Shown piece after piece: positions 7,880 to 18,679 of a DNA stretch of 22,839 bases. The notes beneath the pieces were generated by a model. It was not told where the DNA came from. It saw only the letters and a program-made list of their open reading frames with translations, and ran no database searches. Position numbers and translations under genes: made by a program. This DNA is from an uncultured Collinsella sp. (GTDB lineage Bacteria; Actinomycetota; Coriobacteriia; Coriobacteriales; Coriobacteriaceae): NCBI GenBank assembly GCA_900549745.1, contig URPJ01000022.1, forward strand, positions 1 to 22,839, written 5' to 3'. Numbering within the stretch: the stretch's first letter is position 1; each line of letters begins with the position of its first letter.

Positions 7880-10800
7880 TCACGCTTCGCCCCAGAATCT
7901 ATGCGTGTTGCGCAGGAGCTGTGCGGTTTTGCCCTCAGCGGCCGCAACGTCGGCCTCGTCAGCCTGCCAGGTCCAGTTGCCCGTGGCCACGCCCGGTACG
8001 TTCATACGCGTGTCGTCGCCAAGCCCCAGCACGTCCTGCAGCGGCATCATCACCAGGGGAGCGTCGCTTGTCAGCGCGTCGCTCATCAGCTTGGCTGCCA
8101 CCTCAACACCGCTCGGCTCGTCGCCGCCCGCAAAGGAGCGCGTGCACCAACCGGCGAGCGTCGACGTGTCGTGCGTTGAGGTGTACAGAATCTTGCCCGG
8201 CGTGGGTTGCACGCCGTTGCGGACGTCGTAATCGCTAAACTCCAGTACGTCCATACCAGGGAAGCCGCAAGTCGAAGCCATGGCGCGAACGCCGGGCGTC
8301 AGGTAGCCCAGGTCCTCGGCGATAAAGTTGAGCGGCCCCAGCTCGTCATAGGCGGTCTGGAACAGGTCCTTGCCCGGGCCTGCCAGCCAACGCCCTTCGG
8401 CGCAAGCCTTGCCAGCGGGGATACTGAAGTAGCTGTGGAAGCCCAGGAAGTGATCCAGACGCACGCGGTCGTAGAGCGAGAACGCACGACGTAGGCGATC
8501 CATCCACCAGCTATAGCCGTTCTGCTTCATGTGGTCCCAACGGAACGTCGGGTTGCCCCACACCTGACCCTCGGGCGCAAAGTTGTCGGGCGGCGCACCG
8601 GAGATCTCGATTGCCTTGCCGGTATCGGATAGCCAGAAGTTCTCGGGTTCGCTCCACGCATCTGCCGAATCGTCGGACACGTACATAGGAATATCGCCGA
8701 TGACCTCGATGCCCCTCTTGTGCGCGTAGTTCATGAGCTCGCACCAGGCTAGGTCAAAGCGGTACTGCATGTACGCCTGCAGCTCTGCCTCATCGTGGAA
8801 ACGCTTGTCGTCAATCAGGTGCTCGTTGTAGCGCGCGACATCCGCCGGCCAATCGTGGCGCGACTCGCCCTCAAAGTACTTCTTAACGGCCATGTAGACG
8901 CAGTACTTCTCGAGCCAATCGGCGTTGCGATGTTTAAACGCGGTGTAGAGCGGATCGGCATCTTCGCCGCCACGGGCCTTCCAAGTCTCAAAGTCGGCCG
9001 CCAGCTCCTCTTGGCTCTCGGGCAGCAGGTCAATATTGCCCGCAAAGGCCGAAGGCCCGGCGTAAGGGGAGCGGAAGAAGTCCGTTGGGCTGACAGGTAG
9101 GACCTGCCAGTAGCGCATGCCCATAGCGGACAGGTGGTCGATAAAGCGACGCGTGGGTGCGCCGATCGTGCCGGGCTTGCCGTCATCGGTCGGTACCGAG
9201 GTGATATGGCACACAACGCCCGCGCCGTGATCGAGCGGCTCCTGCAGGCGCTGCTCGGCATGGTGATAGATGATCGACGAGCCCAGGGGATACAAATCGA
9301 GCGTGACCGTGCCGTTGTGGATCTCGCATTCGTGTCCGCTGATCACGTCACTCGCGCATTCGTCGAGCGCCGGAATCGTCACGCGGTGCGAATTGCGCAG
9401 ACTACGGTTGATGATAACCGTCGCGGACTCGCCATCCTTGCCCGTGCGGTTGTATGCCAGCACCTCGTCGTTGAGCGCGAAGGCCTTGATCTCGCCGTCG
9501 ATCATAAACGGCAGTGCGCGGCGTACGGCGGAGGCGTTTTTGACAATAGCCAGCGTGTCGAAGTCGTGCAGTTGGTCCTTGGTCGGCAGGGTGCGGCGGT
9601 TGCCTGGATCGGTTAGACCCTCCAGGCCGTATTCGTCGCCGTAGTAGATCGAAGGCACGCCGGGGAAGGTCATCTGCATGAGCGTCGCGAGCCAAAAACG
9701 GCTCTTGGCCAGGCCCATCGCGCCTTCATCCAAGCGCCATTTGCTGCGCTCGCACTCGGGCAGCTGCGACTCGTCGGGGCCGCCGCCGAGCACCGAGATG
9801 ATGCGAGGACGGTCGTGGCTCGACAGCAGATTGAGCGCGCAAGACAGAGCCTCGCGCGGATAGTTCTCGCGCAGGGTCTCGATGTCCTCGGCCGCCTGAT
9901 AGGCGTTCTTGTAGCCCATCAAAAAGCCGATGACCATGTCGCGGAAGGGGTAGTCCATTGCGGAGTCCAGCTCGGAGCCCTGCAGGTAGCGGCGCAGATG
10001 GCCGTAGCTGATCTTGTTGGAGGCGTCTTCCCAGACCTCGCCGAGCAACAGTGCATCGGGCTTTTCGGCGAGCACGGCCTTCTTGATCTCGGCCAAGAAG
10101 TCGTCGGAGAGCTCGTCGGCCACGTCCAGGCGCCAGCCATGGGCACCGGCGCGCAGCCATTTGCGGATGACGCCGTCCTTGCCCAGGAGCTTCTCGCGCA
10201 CCAGCTCGGATTTCTCGTTGATGGCGGGCATGTTGCCCACGCCCCACCAGCAATCGTACGAGCCGTCCTCGTGGAAGGTAAACGCATCGCGCCACGGGGA
10301 ATCCTCGCTCTGCCAGGCGCCCACGCCGGGGTAGTTGCCGTAGCGGTTGAAATAAATCGAGTCGTCGCCCGTGTGGTTGAAGACGCCGTCCAGAATAATG
10401 GAAATGCCCAGCTTCTCGGCTGCCTGGCACAGCTCGGTAAAGTCTTGTTCTGTGCCCAGAATCGGGTCGATCTTGGTGTAATCGGCGGTGTCGTAGCGAT
10501 GGTTGCTTGCGGCCTCAAAGATGGGGTTGAGGTAGATGGCCGTAAAGCCCAGCTCGGCGATGCGGGGCAGGTCTTCCTGGATACCCTTAAGCGAGCCGCC
10601 GTAGAAGTCCCAGGTCTTGATAGAGCCGTCCTCGGCGCGCTCGTATTCGGGCGGCTCGTTCCAGTCCTCGACCATGCGGCGCTGGATTCCGTTGCGCGGC
10701 TTTTCGACCTGAGCCAGCGTGCGCTCGCGCCAGTGCTCGTCGCGGGCGTAGCGATCGGGGAAGATCTGGTAGACCATGCCGCGCTCGTACCACTCGGGTC

Positions 10801-11176
10801 GAACTTCGCGGTGCTTATAGACGGTGACCTGGAACGACGGCACCTCGGCGTAGTCGTAGGTTACGCCCTCGCCGCCGGTGCGGCCCTGGGGCGCGCCCAG
10901 GCGGACCTCGGGCTGGCCCTCGATATTGCAGATAAAGCTGTACCAGATAAGACAGGGCTCGGCGCACTCAAGCTCTACGGTAAATATGCCGTCGCCCTCG
11001 TGCGTCATGGGATACCGAGACTCACCGATCTCATCTACCCAGGTGCGCAGCGTAAGCGTTGCCTGGTTGGGATCGGCATCTTCCAGAATCACGGAGAGCG
11101 AAAGGGTAGTTCCAGTGGTCACAGCGCCAAACGGAGTGCGAAACTGCGGCAGACGGCTGTTGTGTATCAATCTCAT
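7880..11176 (-). CDS. GH13 alpha-glycosidase/debranching enzyme fused to GH77 4-alpha-glucanotransferase
   Basis: Cytoplasmic 1098-residue fusion acting on glycogen and maltodextrin; no signal peptide is seen. An N-terminal beta-sandwich of about 130 residues precedes a GH13 barrel. Region I is DGVFNHTGDD. The nucleophile is D351 in GWRLDVAD, the acid/base E380 in GEVWED, and the third acid about D455 in SSHDRP. A GH77 (MalQ-like) domain starts near residue 645 with HGAGVVCHITSVP and retains D908 (RLDHFLGF), E954 (IAEDLG) and D1003 (STHDTS). Both halves look catalytically intact. The product should hydrolyse alpha-1,6 or short alpha-1,4 links and disproportionate the released chains. The Shine-Dalgarno at 11176 is weak. 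It appears to have its own promoter downstream of glgA. The exact GH13 specificity cannot be read from sequence. Confidence 0.93.
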   Translation of the reverse strand: MRLIHNSRLPQFRTPFGAVTTGTTLSLSVILEDADPNQATLTLRTWVDEIGESRYPMTHEGDGIFTVELECAEPCLIWYSFICNIEGQPEVRLGAPQGRTGGEGVTYDYAEVPSFQVTVYKHREVRPEWYERGMVYQIFPDRYARDEHWRERTLAQVEKPRNGIQRRMVEDWNEPPEYERAEDGSIKTWDFYGGSLKGIQEDLPRIAELGFTAIYLNPIFEAASNHRYDTADYTKIDPILGTEQDFTELCQAAEKLGISIILDGVFNHTGDDSIYFNRYGNYPGVGAWQSEDSPWRDAFTFHEDGSYDCWWGVGNMPAINEKSELVREKLLGKDGVIRKWLRAGAHGWRLDVADELSDDFLAEIKKAVLAEKPDALLLGEVWEDASNKISYGHLRRYLQGSELDSAMDYPFRDMVIGFLMGYKNAYQAAEDIETLRENYPREALSCALNLLSSHDRPRIISVLGGGPDESQLPECERSKWRLDEGAMGLAKSRFWLATLMQMTFPGVPSIYYGDEYGLEGLTDPGNRRTLPTKDQLHDFDTLAIVKNASAVRRALPFMIDGEIKAFALNDEVLAYNRTGKDGESATVIINRSLRNSHRVTIPALDECASDVISGHECEIHNGTVTLDLYPLGSSIIYHHAEQRLQEPLDHGAGVVCHITSVPTDDGKPGTIGAPTRRFIDHLSAMGMRYWQVLPVSPTDFFRSPYAGPSAFAGNIDLLPESQEELAADFETWKARGGEDADPLYTAFKHRNADWLEKYCVYMAVKKYFEGESRHDWPADVARYNEHLIDDKRFHDEAELQAYMQYRFDLAWCELMNYAHKRGIEVIGDIPMYVSDDSADAWSEPENFWLSDTGKAIEISGAPPDNFAPEGQVWGNPTFRWDHMKQNGYSWWMDRLRRAFSLYDRVRLDHFLGFHSYFSIPAGKACAEGRWLAGPGKDLFQTAYDELGPLNFIAEDLGYLTPGVRAMASTCGFPGMDVLEFSDYDVRNGVQPTPGKILYTSTHDTSTLAGWCTRSFAGGDEPSGVEVAAKLMSDALTSDAPLVMMPLQDVLGLGDDTRMNVPGVATGNWTWQADEADVAAAEGKTAQLLRNTHRFWGEA

Positions 11177-11199
11177 AGTACGGTCCAGTTCAATAGAAT

Positions 11200-11262
11200 C
11201 ATGGCCTGCGGGCCATGGGCTTTACGCACAAGAAGTAAGTATATCTGTTGTACACAGGCTGT
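11200..11262 (-). promoter_or_regulatory. possible promoter and leader hairpin of the GH13-GH77 gene
   Basis: On the minus strand TATACT (plus 11238-11243) is a candidate -10 box. No good -35 box lies 16-18 nt upstream, which suggests activator dependence or a wrong call. The leader contains a perfect 7-bp stem, CATGGCC (11200-11206) with GGCCATG (11211-11217), and a TGCG loop, located 24 nt before the start codon. Confidence 0.35.
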
Positions 11263-11273
11263 ATAAACAACAT

Positions 11274-11320
11274 CCGTTTACCATCGGCGAACGGTTGTCC
11301 TAGAAAATCGTTTTACCAAC
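11274..11320. promoter_or_regulatory. two operator-like motifs upstream of the GH13-GH77 gene
   Basis: Read on the minus strand the sites are GTTGGTAAAACG (plus 11309-11320) and CCGATGGTAAACGG (plus 11274-11287). Both share a TGGTAAA core with the sites in front of the HAD gene at 21163-21230. They lie upstream of the putative -10 box, roughly at -45 and -80. The motif looks like a binding site for a sugar-responsive regulator, for example of the LacI family. No regulator gene is in this window. Confidence 0.5.
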
Positions 11321-11324
11321 TATC

Positions 11325-11358
11325 TACAGAGAAGGGGCGCCCGGTTGGAGCGCCCCTT
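11325..11358 (-). terminator. terminator after glgA
   Basis: A perfect 9-bp GC-rich stem, AAGGGGCGC (11332-11340) with GCGCCCCTT (11350-11358), has a 9-nt loop and lies 36 nt beyond the glgA stop on the minus strand. The following run is only TTCTCTGT including the end of the stem, so termination may be partial. It sits just before the operator-like sites of the next gene. Confidence 0.6.
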
Positions 11359-11394
11359 GCTTAGGGTTTGATGAGGTTTTGGATCGTCTGTGGG

Positions 11395-13680
<2,286 letters not shown>

Positions 13681-13703
13681 ATTGTCTCCCATGTTGCAAT
13701 TCG

Positions 13704-13739
13704 AGAATAGCCGCCTGGCGCTAACCGGGCGGCTATTCT
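13704..13739 (-). promoter_or_regulatory. intergenic hairpin between glgD and glgA
   Basis: A perfect 12-bp stem, AGAATAGCCGCC (13704-13715) with GGCGGCTATTCT (13728-13739), has a 12-nt loop. On the minus strand the sequence after it is CGAATTGC, without a U-tract, and the glgA Shine-Dalgarno follows about 15 nt later. It looks more like an mRNA processing or stability element, or an attenuator, than a full terminator. Confidence 0.6.
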
Positions 13740-13770
13740 ACCTGTTACGAGCGATGTTGCGGTGCCAACG

Positions 13771-14898
13771 TTAACGTACGATGGTGGTGTCGGAAGTTAA
13801 CGGAGCCTTGCCCAGCACCAGGATGTTCTCGGGCGTGCCGCGAAGCTCGGTGTTGGTGGGAACCACGTTGTTCTTGTCCAGAATGGCGTTCTCGACGCGT
13901 GCGCCGCTCTTGATGATGCAGCTCTGGTTGATGATCGAGTTAGTCACCGAAGCGCCTTCCTCGACCACGACGCCGCGCGACAGGATCGAGTTGCGCACGG
14001 TGCCCTTGATGATGCAGCCGGCCGAGATGATCGAGTTGCACGCGTGGCTGCCGGTCGCATAGCGCGAAGGCGGCACGTCGTGAGCCTTGGTCAGGATCGG
14101 GCGCTCGGGATCGAAGAGATGGTCGGCCACGGTCTGGTCGAGCAGGTCCATGCTGCGGCGATACAGCGACTTCTCGCTAAACACGCCCACGACCTCGCCC
14201 TTGTATTCGTAGCTGCACACGTCGATGTTGCCAAAGTCGCCCTGGAGTGCCTCGAGCAGGTCAAGATAGTCGGCGGCCTGGTAGTGGTCGATGATCTCGA
14301 GCAGCGTCTCGCGGTTGACGATGCAGCAGTCCATAGAGGCGTTGTCGCCGTACACGACGCCGGCGCTCACACCCGTCAGGCGGCCGTTCTCGTTAATCTC
14401 GAGTTTGGTCTCGTCGTCGACGTTGCGCGTGGCCTTGCAGTACACCACGGTCATCTGGGCACCGGAGTTCTCGTGCGCGTCGATGATGGTGTTGAGGTCC
14501 ATGTTAAAGATGATGTTGGTGCCCATCATCACGACGTAGGGCTTGTCCGAGCGCTGGAACAGCGTCTTGTTGGAGATGATATCGCGCAGCAGGAAGCGCA
14601 TGCCGCCCTTGGTGGTGCCATACGCGTTGCCGGGCACCATGAACAGACCGCCCTTCTTGCGGTCCAGGCCCCAGTCCTTGCCCGAGCCCACGTGGTCAAT
14701 CAGCGAGCGGTAGTTGCCCGGCATGACGACGCCAACGGTCTTAATGCCGGCATTCATCATGTTGGACAGCGGGAAGTCGATCAGGCGGTAGCGGCCCAAA
14801 AACGGAACGGACGCGATAGGGCGGTCCTTGAGCAGCACGCTGCCGTAGGTCGAAGAGTAGTTAGCGGTGATATAACCGATGGCCTTGCGATTGATCAT
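13771..14898 (-). CDS. glgD: glucose-1-phosphate adenylyltransferase, non-catalytic subunit GlgD
   Basis: Partner subunit of GlgC in the ADP-glucose pyrophosphorylase heterotetramer. The 375-residue product has the nucleotidyltransferase fold (GRYRLIDFPLSNMMNAGI; GSGKDWGLDRKKGG) and a C-terminal left-handed beta-helix of hexapeptide type. The GGxGxRL loop is replaced by ITANYSSTYGSVLL, and the GDHxY metal-binding box by GTNIIFNMDL. Both changes are expected for GlgD, which modulates rather than catalyses. The ATG at 14898 is 4 nt after the glgC stop, with GGGGG about 9 nt upstream. An in-frame ATG at 14937 would overlap glgC. The tight spacing supports coupled, near-equimolar synthesis. Confidence 0.93.
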   Translation of the reverse strand: MINRKAIGYITANYSSTYGSVLLKDRPIASVPFLGRYRLIDFPLSNMMNAGIKTVGVVMPGNYRSLIDHVGSGKDWGLDRKKGGLFMVPGNAYGTTKGGMRFLLRDIISNKTLFQRSDKPYVVMMGTNIIFNMDLNTIIDAHENSGAQMTVVYCKATRNVDDETKLEINENGRLTGVSAGVVYGDNASMDCCIVNRETLLEIIDHYQAADYLDLLEALQGDFGNIDVCSYEYKGEVVGVFSEKSLYRRSMDLLDQTVADHLFDPERPILTKAHDVPPSRYATGSHACNSIISAGCIIKGTVRNSILSRGVVVEEGASVTNSIINQSCIIKSGARVENAILDKNNVVPTNTELRGTPENILVLGKAPLTSDTTIVR

Positions 14899-14902
14899 CG
14901 GA

Positions 14903-16051
14903 TCATTCCCCCTTCCCGATAACGACGTCATTTCCAACGACGGCCGTATCCTTGGTGGTATCGACAGAGCCGAGCTTCACGCCCTCTTCGACCGTGGAGT
15001 TCTCGCCCAAAATAGCGCGGCAGATGTGCGCACCGCTCTTAACGTGCGCACCCGGCAGCAGCACGGAGTCCTCGACCACGGCGCGCTCCTCGATGATGAC
15101 ATCGGTCGAAAGAATCGAGTGGCGAGCGGTGCCGTAGATCTTGCAGCCGTTGGAGACCAGGCAGTCGTCCAGGCGGCCGTCCGGGCCAATGTAGTGCGGC
15201 GGACGCGTGGTGATGTTGGACATGATGGGGAAGTGCTTGTCGAACAGATCGAACTCGGGGTTGTTGCCCAGCAGGTCCATCGAGGTCTCGTGGAAGCTGG
15301 CGATGGTGCCGACGTCCTTCCAAAAGCCGTGGAACTCGTAGCTGTACAGGCGCTTGCCCTCGCCGAGCAGCTTGGGGATGATGTCCTTGCCAAAGTCGTG
15401 GCTCGAGCGCTGGTCCAGAGCGTCCTCCTCGAGCGCCTCGATCAGCACGTCGGCCGAGAAGATGTAGATGCCCATGGACGCGAGATTCGAATCGGGCTTA
15501 TCGGGCTTCTCGGTGAACTTGGTGATGCGGCCATCCTTGGGGTCGGTGGTCAGGATGCCAAAGCGGCTGGCCTCTTCCCAGGGCACGGGCATAACGCTCA
15601 CCGTGAGGTCGGCGTTGTTCTCAATGTGCGTCTTGAGCATCTTGCGGTAATCCATGCGATATAGGTGATCGCCCGAAAGAATCAGGACGTACTTGGGGTC
15701 GTTGGCCTTGATGTAGTCGAGGTTCTGCGTAATGGCGTCGGCCGTGCCCGCATACCAGGCGCCGCCGGTCTGCGTCTCGTACGGCGGCAGGATCGACACA
15801 CCGCCGTCGCGGCTGTCCAGATCCCACGCCTCGCCGGAGCCCACGTAGGCATGCAGCAGGTAGGGGCGATACTGCGTCAGAACGCCCACCGTGTCGATGC
15901 CCGAGTTGGAGCAGTTGGAGAGCGAAAAGTCGATAATGCGGAACTTGCCACCAAAGCTAACCGCCGGCTTAGCGATCTTTTGGGTGAGTGCCCCCAATCG
16001 GCTGCCCTGTCCTCCTGCGAGGAGCATCGCGATGCATTCTTTCTTACTCAT
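14903..16051 (-). CDS. glgC: glucose-1-phosphate adenylyltransferase, catalytic subunit
   Basis: Makes ADP-glucose from glucose-1-phosphate and ATP, the committed and normally allosterically controlled step of bacterial glycogen synthesis. The 382-residue product has MLLAGGQGSRLGALT at 9-23 (nucleotide loop with the catalytic arginine), KPAVSFGGKFRIIDF at 28-42 and GTADAITQN at 102-110. SGDHLYRMDY at 126-135 carries metal-binding D128, and TEKPDKP at 180-186 has the glucose-1-phosphate lysine. The C-terminal beta-helix (about 285-382) shows hexapeptide-like repeats. AAGGAG lies 6 nt before the ATG. It sits in the middle of the operon, 108 nt after glgP and 4 nt before glgD. Confidence 0.96.
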   Translation of the reverse strand: MSKKECIAMLLAGGQGSRLGALTQKIAKPAVSFGGKFRIIDFSLSNCSNSGIDTVGVLTQYRPYLLHAYVGSGEAWDLDSRDGGVSILPPYETQTGGAWYAGTADAITQNLDYIKANDPKYVLILSGDHLYRMDYRKMLKTHIENNADLTVSVMPVPWEEASRFGILTTDPKDGRITKFTEKPDKPDSNLASMGIYIFSADVLIEALEEDALDQRSSHDFGKDIIPKLLGEGKRLYSYEFHGFWKDVGTIASFHETSMDLLGNNPEFDLFDKHFPIMSNITTRPPHYIGPDGRLDDCLVSNGCKIYGTARHSILSTDVIIEERAVVEDSVLLPGAHVKSGAHICRAILGENSTVEEGVKLGSVDTTKDTAVVGNDVVIGKGE

Positions 16052-16091
16052 CGATTTCTCCTTCTGTCATCGATGTTCCTAAACCCATTAG

Positions 16092-16122
16092 CGACGGGCG
16101 CGGCGCAACGTCACGCCCGTCG
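16092..16122 (-). promoter_or_regulatory. intergenic hairpin between glgP and glgC
   Basis: A perfect 9-bp stem, CGACGGGCG (16092-16100) with CGCCCGTCG (16114-16122), has a 13-nt loop, within the 108-nt glgP-glgC gap. On the minus strand it is followed by CTAATGGGTTTAGG, so there is no U-tract. No promoter-like hexamers were seen in the gap. A role in mRNA processing or attenuation is inference. Confidence 0.5.
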
Positions 16123-16159
16123 AGTAATGCCGTGCTGGCATAGGGGAGCTCGCGCGCCT

Positions 16160-18586
16160 TTAAGCGTGCCAGATCTCGTCGCGGTACTCGCGAATGGTGC
16201 GGTCGCTCGAGAACCAGCCGCTCGAGGCGGTGTTGAGCAGCGCCTTGCGGTTCCAGGTCTCCTGGTCGCCATAGCTGCCGGTGAGCTTCTCCCACGCATC
16301 CACGTAGCTGCGGAAGTCTACCATGACCAGGTCGGGGTCGTTGTTGTTCATGAGCTCGTTGTAGATGCTCTCGAAGTTGCCCGAAAGACCCGCAAAGGTG
16401 TTGTCCTTGAGTTCGTCCATTACGCGGCCCAGACGCTCGCGATCGCCGTTGAGGGTATCCCACGCAAAGTAGCTGTTGGATGCCCAGAGCTGCTCGACCT
16501 CGGGGGCGGTTAGGCCAAAGATGGCCTCGTTCTCGCGACCGGCCAGGTCGGCGATCTCGATGTTGGCGCCGTCGAGGGTACCCAGCGTAATGGCGCCGTT
16601 CATCATGAGCTTCATGTTGGACGTGCCCGAGGCCTCCTTGCCGGCGGTGGAGATCTGCTCCGAGATCTCGGCTGCGGGGTAGATGAGCTGGGCGTTGCTC
16701 ACGCGGAAGTTGGGAATAAAACAGACCTTCATGACCTCGTTGACGCGGGCGTCGTTGTTGATGACGTCGGCCACGGAGTTAATGAGGCGGATGGTCTCCT
16801 TGGCAAAGGTGTAGCTCGAGGCGGCCTTGCCGCTAAAGATGAAGGTCGTCGGCGTCACGTGGAAGTTGGGATCCGCGATGCGACGGTTGTAGATGTCCAT
16901 CACCTTCATGATGTTCATGAGCTGGCGCTTATAGGCATGGAAGCGCTTCACCTGAACATCGAAGACGGTGTTGGGGTCAATGACCAGACCGGTCTCGGCC
17001 TTAACGTAGGCGGCCAAACGCTCCTTGTTGGCGCGCTTGGAGGCGCCCACGGCCTTCAGGAACTCGGCGTCGTTCTGGAACTCCTTGAGCTTCTCCAGCT
17101 CAAAGGCGTCCTTCAGCCAGCCATCGCCAATGGCCTCGGTCACGAGCTTGGCATAGGTGGGGTTGGCCTCGGCAAAGAAACGACGGTGTGAGATGCCGTT
17201 GGTCTTGTTGTTGAACTTCTCGGGCGTCAGGGCGTAGAAGTCCTTGAGCACGATGTTCTTGATGATGTCGGAGTGGATCTTGGCTACGCCGTTGACGCTA
17301 TGGCTGCAGATCACAGACAGGTTGGCCATGCGGATCTCGCCGTCCCACAGAATGGCGGTCTGGCGCAGGCGCTCCTGCCAACCCTCCTGCGTGGTGTCGA
17401 ACGACTCGTGCCAACGACGGCTGATCTCGTCGATGATCTGGTACACGCGGGGGAGCAGCTTGGAGAACGTGCCGATGGGCCACTTCTCCAGAGCCTCGGG
17501 CAGGATGGTGTGGTTGGTGTAGCTCACGACCTGCGTCACGATGTTCCAGGCGTCGTCCCACTCGAGCTTTTTCTCGTCGATGAGGATACGCATGAGCTCG
17601 GGGCCGCACATGGCGGGGTGGGTATCGTTGGTGTGGATGGCCACAAACTGCGGCAGCAGCTCCCAGTTCGCGCCGTGCTCCTTCTCAAAGGTGTCGAGCA
17701 GGCTGTAGATGCCGGCCGAGACAAACAGGTACTCCTGCTTTAAGCGCAGCAGACGGCCGTGCTCGCCGGCGTCGTTGGGGTAGAGGATGGCGCTGATGGC
17801 CTCGGCCTCGGCGCGCTCGGCATCGGCCAGGGCGTAGTCGCCGCGGTTGAAGGCCTCCAAATCGAAGTGCTCCTCGACCGGCTCGGCGGCCCAGACGCGC
17901 AGCTTGTTGACGGTCTCGCCGGCATAGCCCACAACGGGGATGTCATATGGGACGGCCAGAATGTCCTGCGTGTCCACCGTGCGGTAGAACGTGCGGCCGT
18001 TCTCCTCAAAGCCCTCCACATGGCCACCAAACTTAATGGTCACGGCCTTGTCCTGACGGCGGACCTCCCAGGGATAGCCGTGGGTGAGCCACTCGTCGGT
18101 GGCCTCGACCTGGCTGCCGTTGACGATTTCCTGCTTAAACAGGCCGTAGCGGTAGCGCATGCCGTTGCCGTAGCCGGCAATGCCCTCGGCTGCCATGGAA
18201 TCCAGGAAGCACGCTGCCAGACGGCCCAGGCCACCGTTGCCCAGAGCCGGATCGGGCTCCTGGTTCTCGATGACGGACAGGTCAAAGCCCATGTCGTCGA
18301 GCGCCTCGGCGACCATGTCGCGCACGCCAAAGTTGAGCAGGTAGTTGTCGAGCAGGCGGCCGATCAAAAACTCGATCGAGAAGTAGTACACGCGCTTCTT
18401 GCCCTCGGCGGTGGCACGGGCGTCACTCTTGGTGGCAACGGTGCGGGCCTTCTCGGCCACGAGCTTGGCCAGGGCGTTAAAGCGATCGAGGTCGCTGGCG
18501 GCCTCGACGCCCTTGCCGCTGATACTCATGACGGCATCGCGATAGAGCTCGGTAAACTCCTGCTTGTTGTCGAAGATCTTATTCAT
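16160..18586 (-). CDS. glgP: glycogen/starch/alpha-glucan phosphorylase
   Basis: GT35, PLP-dependent enzyme that releases glucose-1-phosphate from the non-reducing ends of glycogen. The 808-residue product matches the family's length. The PLP site EASGTSNMKLMMNGA is complete, with the Schiff-base lysine at K659, and GTLDGANIEI follows. Also seen are GNGGLGRLAACFLDS (N-terminal glucan-phosphorylase signature), LKQEYLFVSAG and AIHTNDTHPAM. The ATG at 18586 is chosen because GGAAGGAA sits 4-5 nt upstream. An in-frame ATG at 18631 has no Shine-Dalgarno. It lies second in the operon, 93 nt after glgB. No Lys/Ala-rich tail is present here, unlike GlgA and GlgB. Confidence 0.96.
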   Translation of the reverse strand: MNKIFDNKQEFTELYRDAVMSISGKGVEAASDLDRFNALAKLVAEKARTVATKSDARATAEGKKRVYYFSIEFLIGRLLDNYLLNFGVRDMVAEALDDMGFDLSVIENQEPDPALGNGGLGRLAACFLDSMAAEGIAGYGNGMRYRYGLFKQEIVNGSQVEATDEWLTHGYPWEVRRQDKAVTIKFGGHVEGFEENGRTFYRTVDTQDILAVPYDIPVVGYAGETVNKLRVWAAEPVEEHFDLEAFNRGDYALADAERAEAEAISAILYPNDAGEHGRLLRLKQEYLFVSAGIYSLLDTFEKEHGANWELLPQFVAIHTNDTHPAMCGPELMRILIDEKKLEWDDAWNIVTQVVSYTNHTILPEALEKWPIGTFSKLLPRVYQIIDEISRRWHESFDTTQEGWQERLRQTAILWDGEIRMANLSVICSHSVNGVAKIHSDIIKNIVLKDFYALTPEKFNNKTNGISHRRFFAEANPTYAKLVTEAIGDGWLKDAFELEKLKEFQNDAEFLKAVGASKRANKERLAAYVKAETGLVIDPNTVFDVQVKRFHAYKRQLMNIMKVMDIYNRRIADPNFHVTPTTFIFSGKAASSYTFAKETIRLINSVADVINNDARVNEVMKVCFIPNFRVSNAQLIYPAAEISEQISTAGKEASGTSNMKLMMNGAITLGTLDGANIEIADLAGRENEAIFGLTAPEVEQLWASNSYFAWDTLNGDRERLGRVMDELKDNTFAGLSGNFESIYNELMNNNDPDLVMVDFRSYVDAWEKLTGSYGDQETWNRKALLNTASSGWFSSDRTIREYRDEIWHA

Positions 18587-18679
18587 ACGTTCCTTCCCCC
18601 GGGGATGTTTCTCCCGGAACGGTTGTGACATGTATCCTACGCCCCCGCGGGGCGGGTAATTACAGTGGTAACGCTTTTG
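18587..18679 (-). other. glgB-glgP intergenic gap with small GC hairpin
   Basis: The 93-nt gap holds a short 6-bp stem, CGCCCC (18640-18645) with GGGGCG (18649-18654), and a 3-nt loop. Next to the glgB stop is a GTAAC/GTTAC inverted pair around GCTTTT (18668-18683, overlapping the stop codon). No promoter is evident and no U-tract follows either structure on the minus strand, so glgP is probably co-transcribed with glgB. Confidence 0.4.

Noticed and set aside
9815..11266. 483-codon plus-strand frame opposite the GH13-GH77 gene
   Set aside because: It is antisense to the intact GH13 catalytic regions and shows no family features.
13771..14898. GlgD as a decayed glgC copy (missing GGxGxRL and GDHxY)
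   Set aside because: Loss of these motifs is the normal state of GlgD, the frame is intact, and the gene is tightly coupled to glgC.
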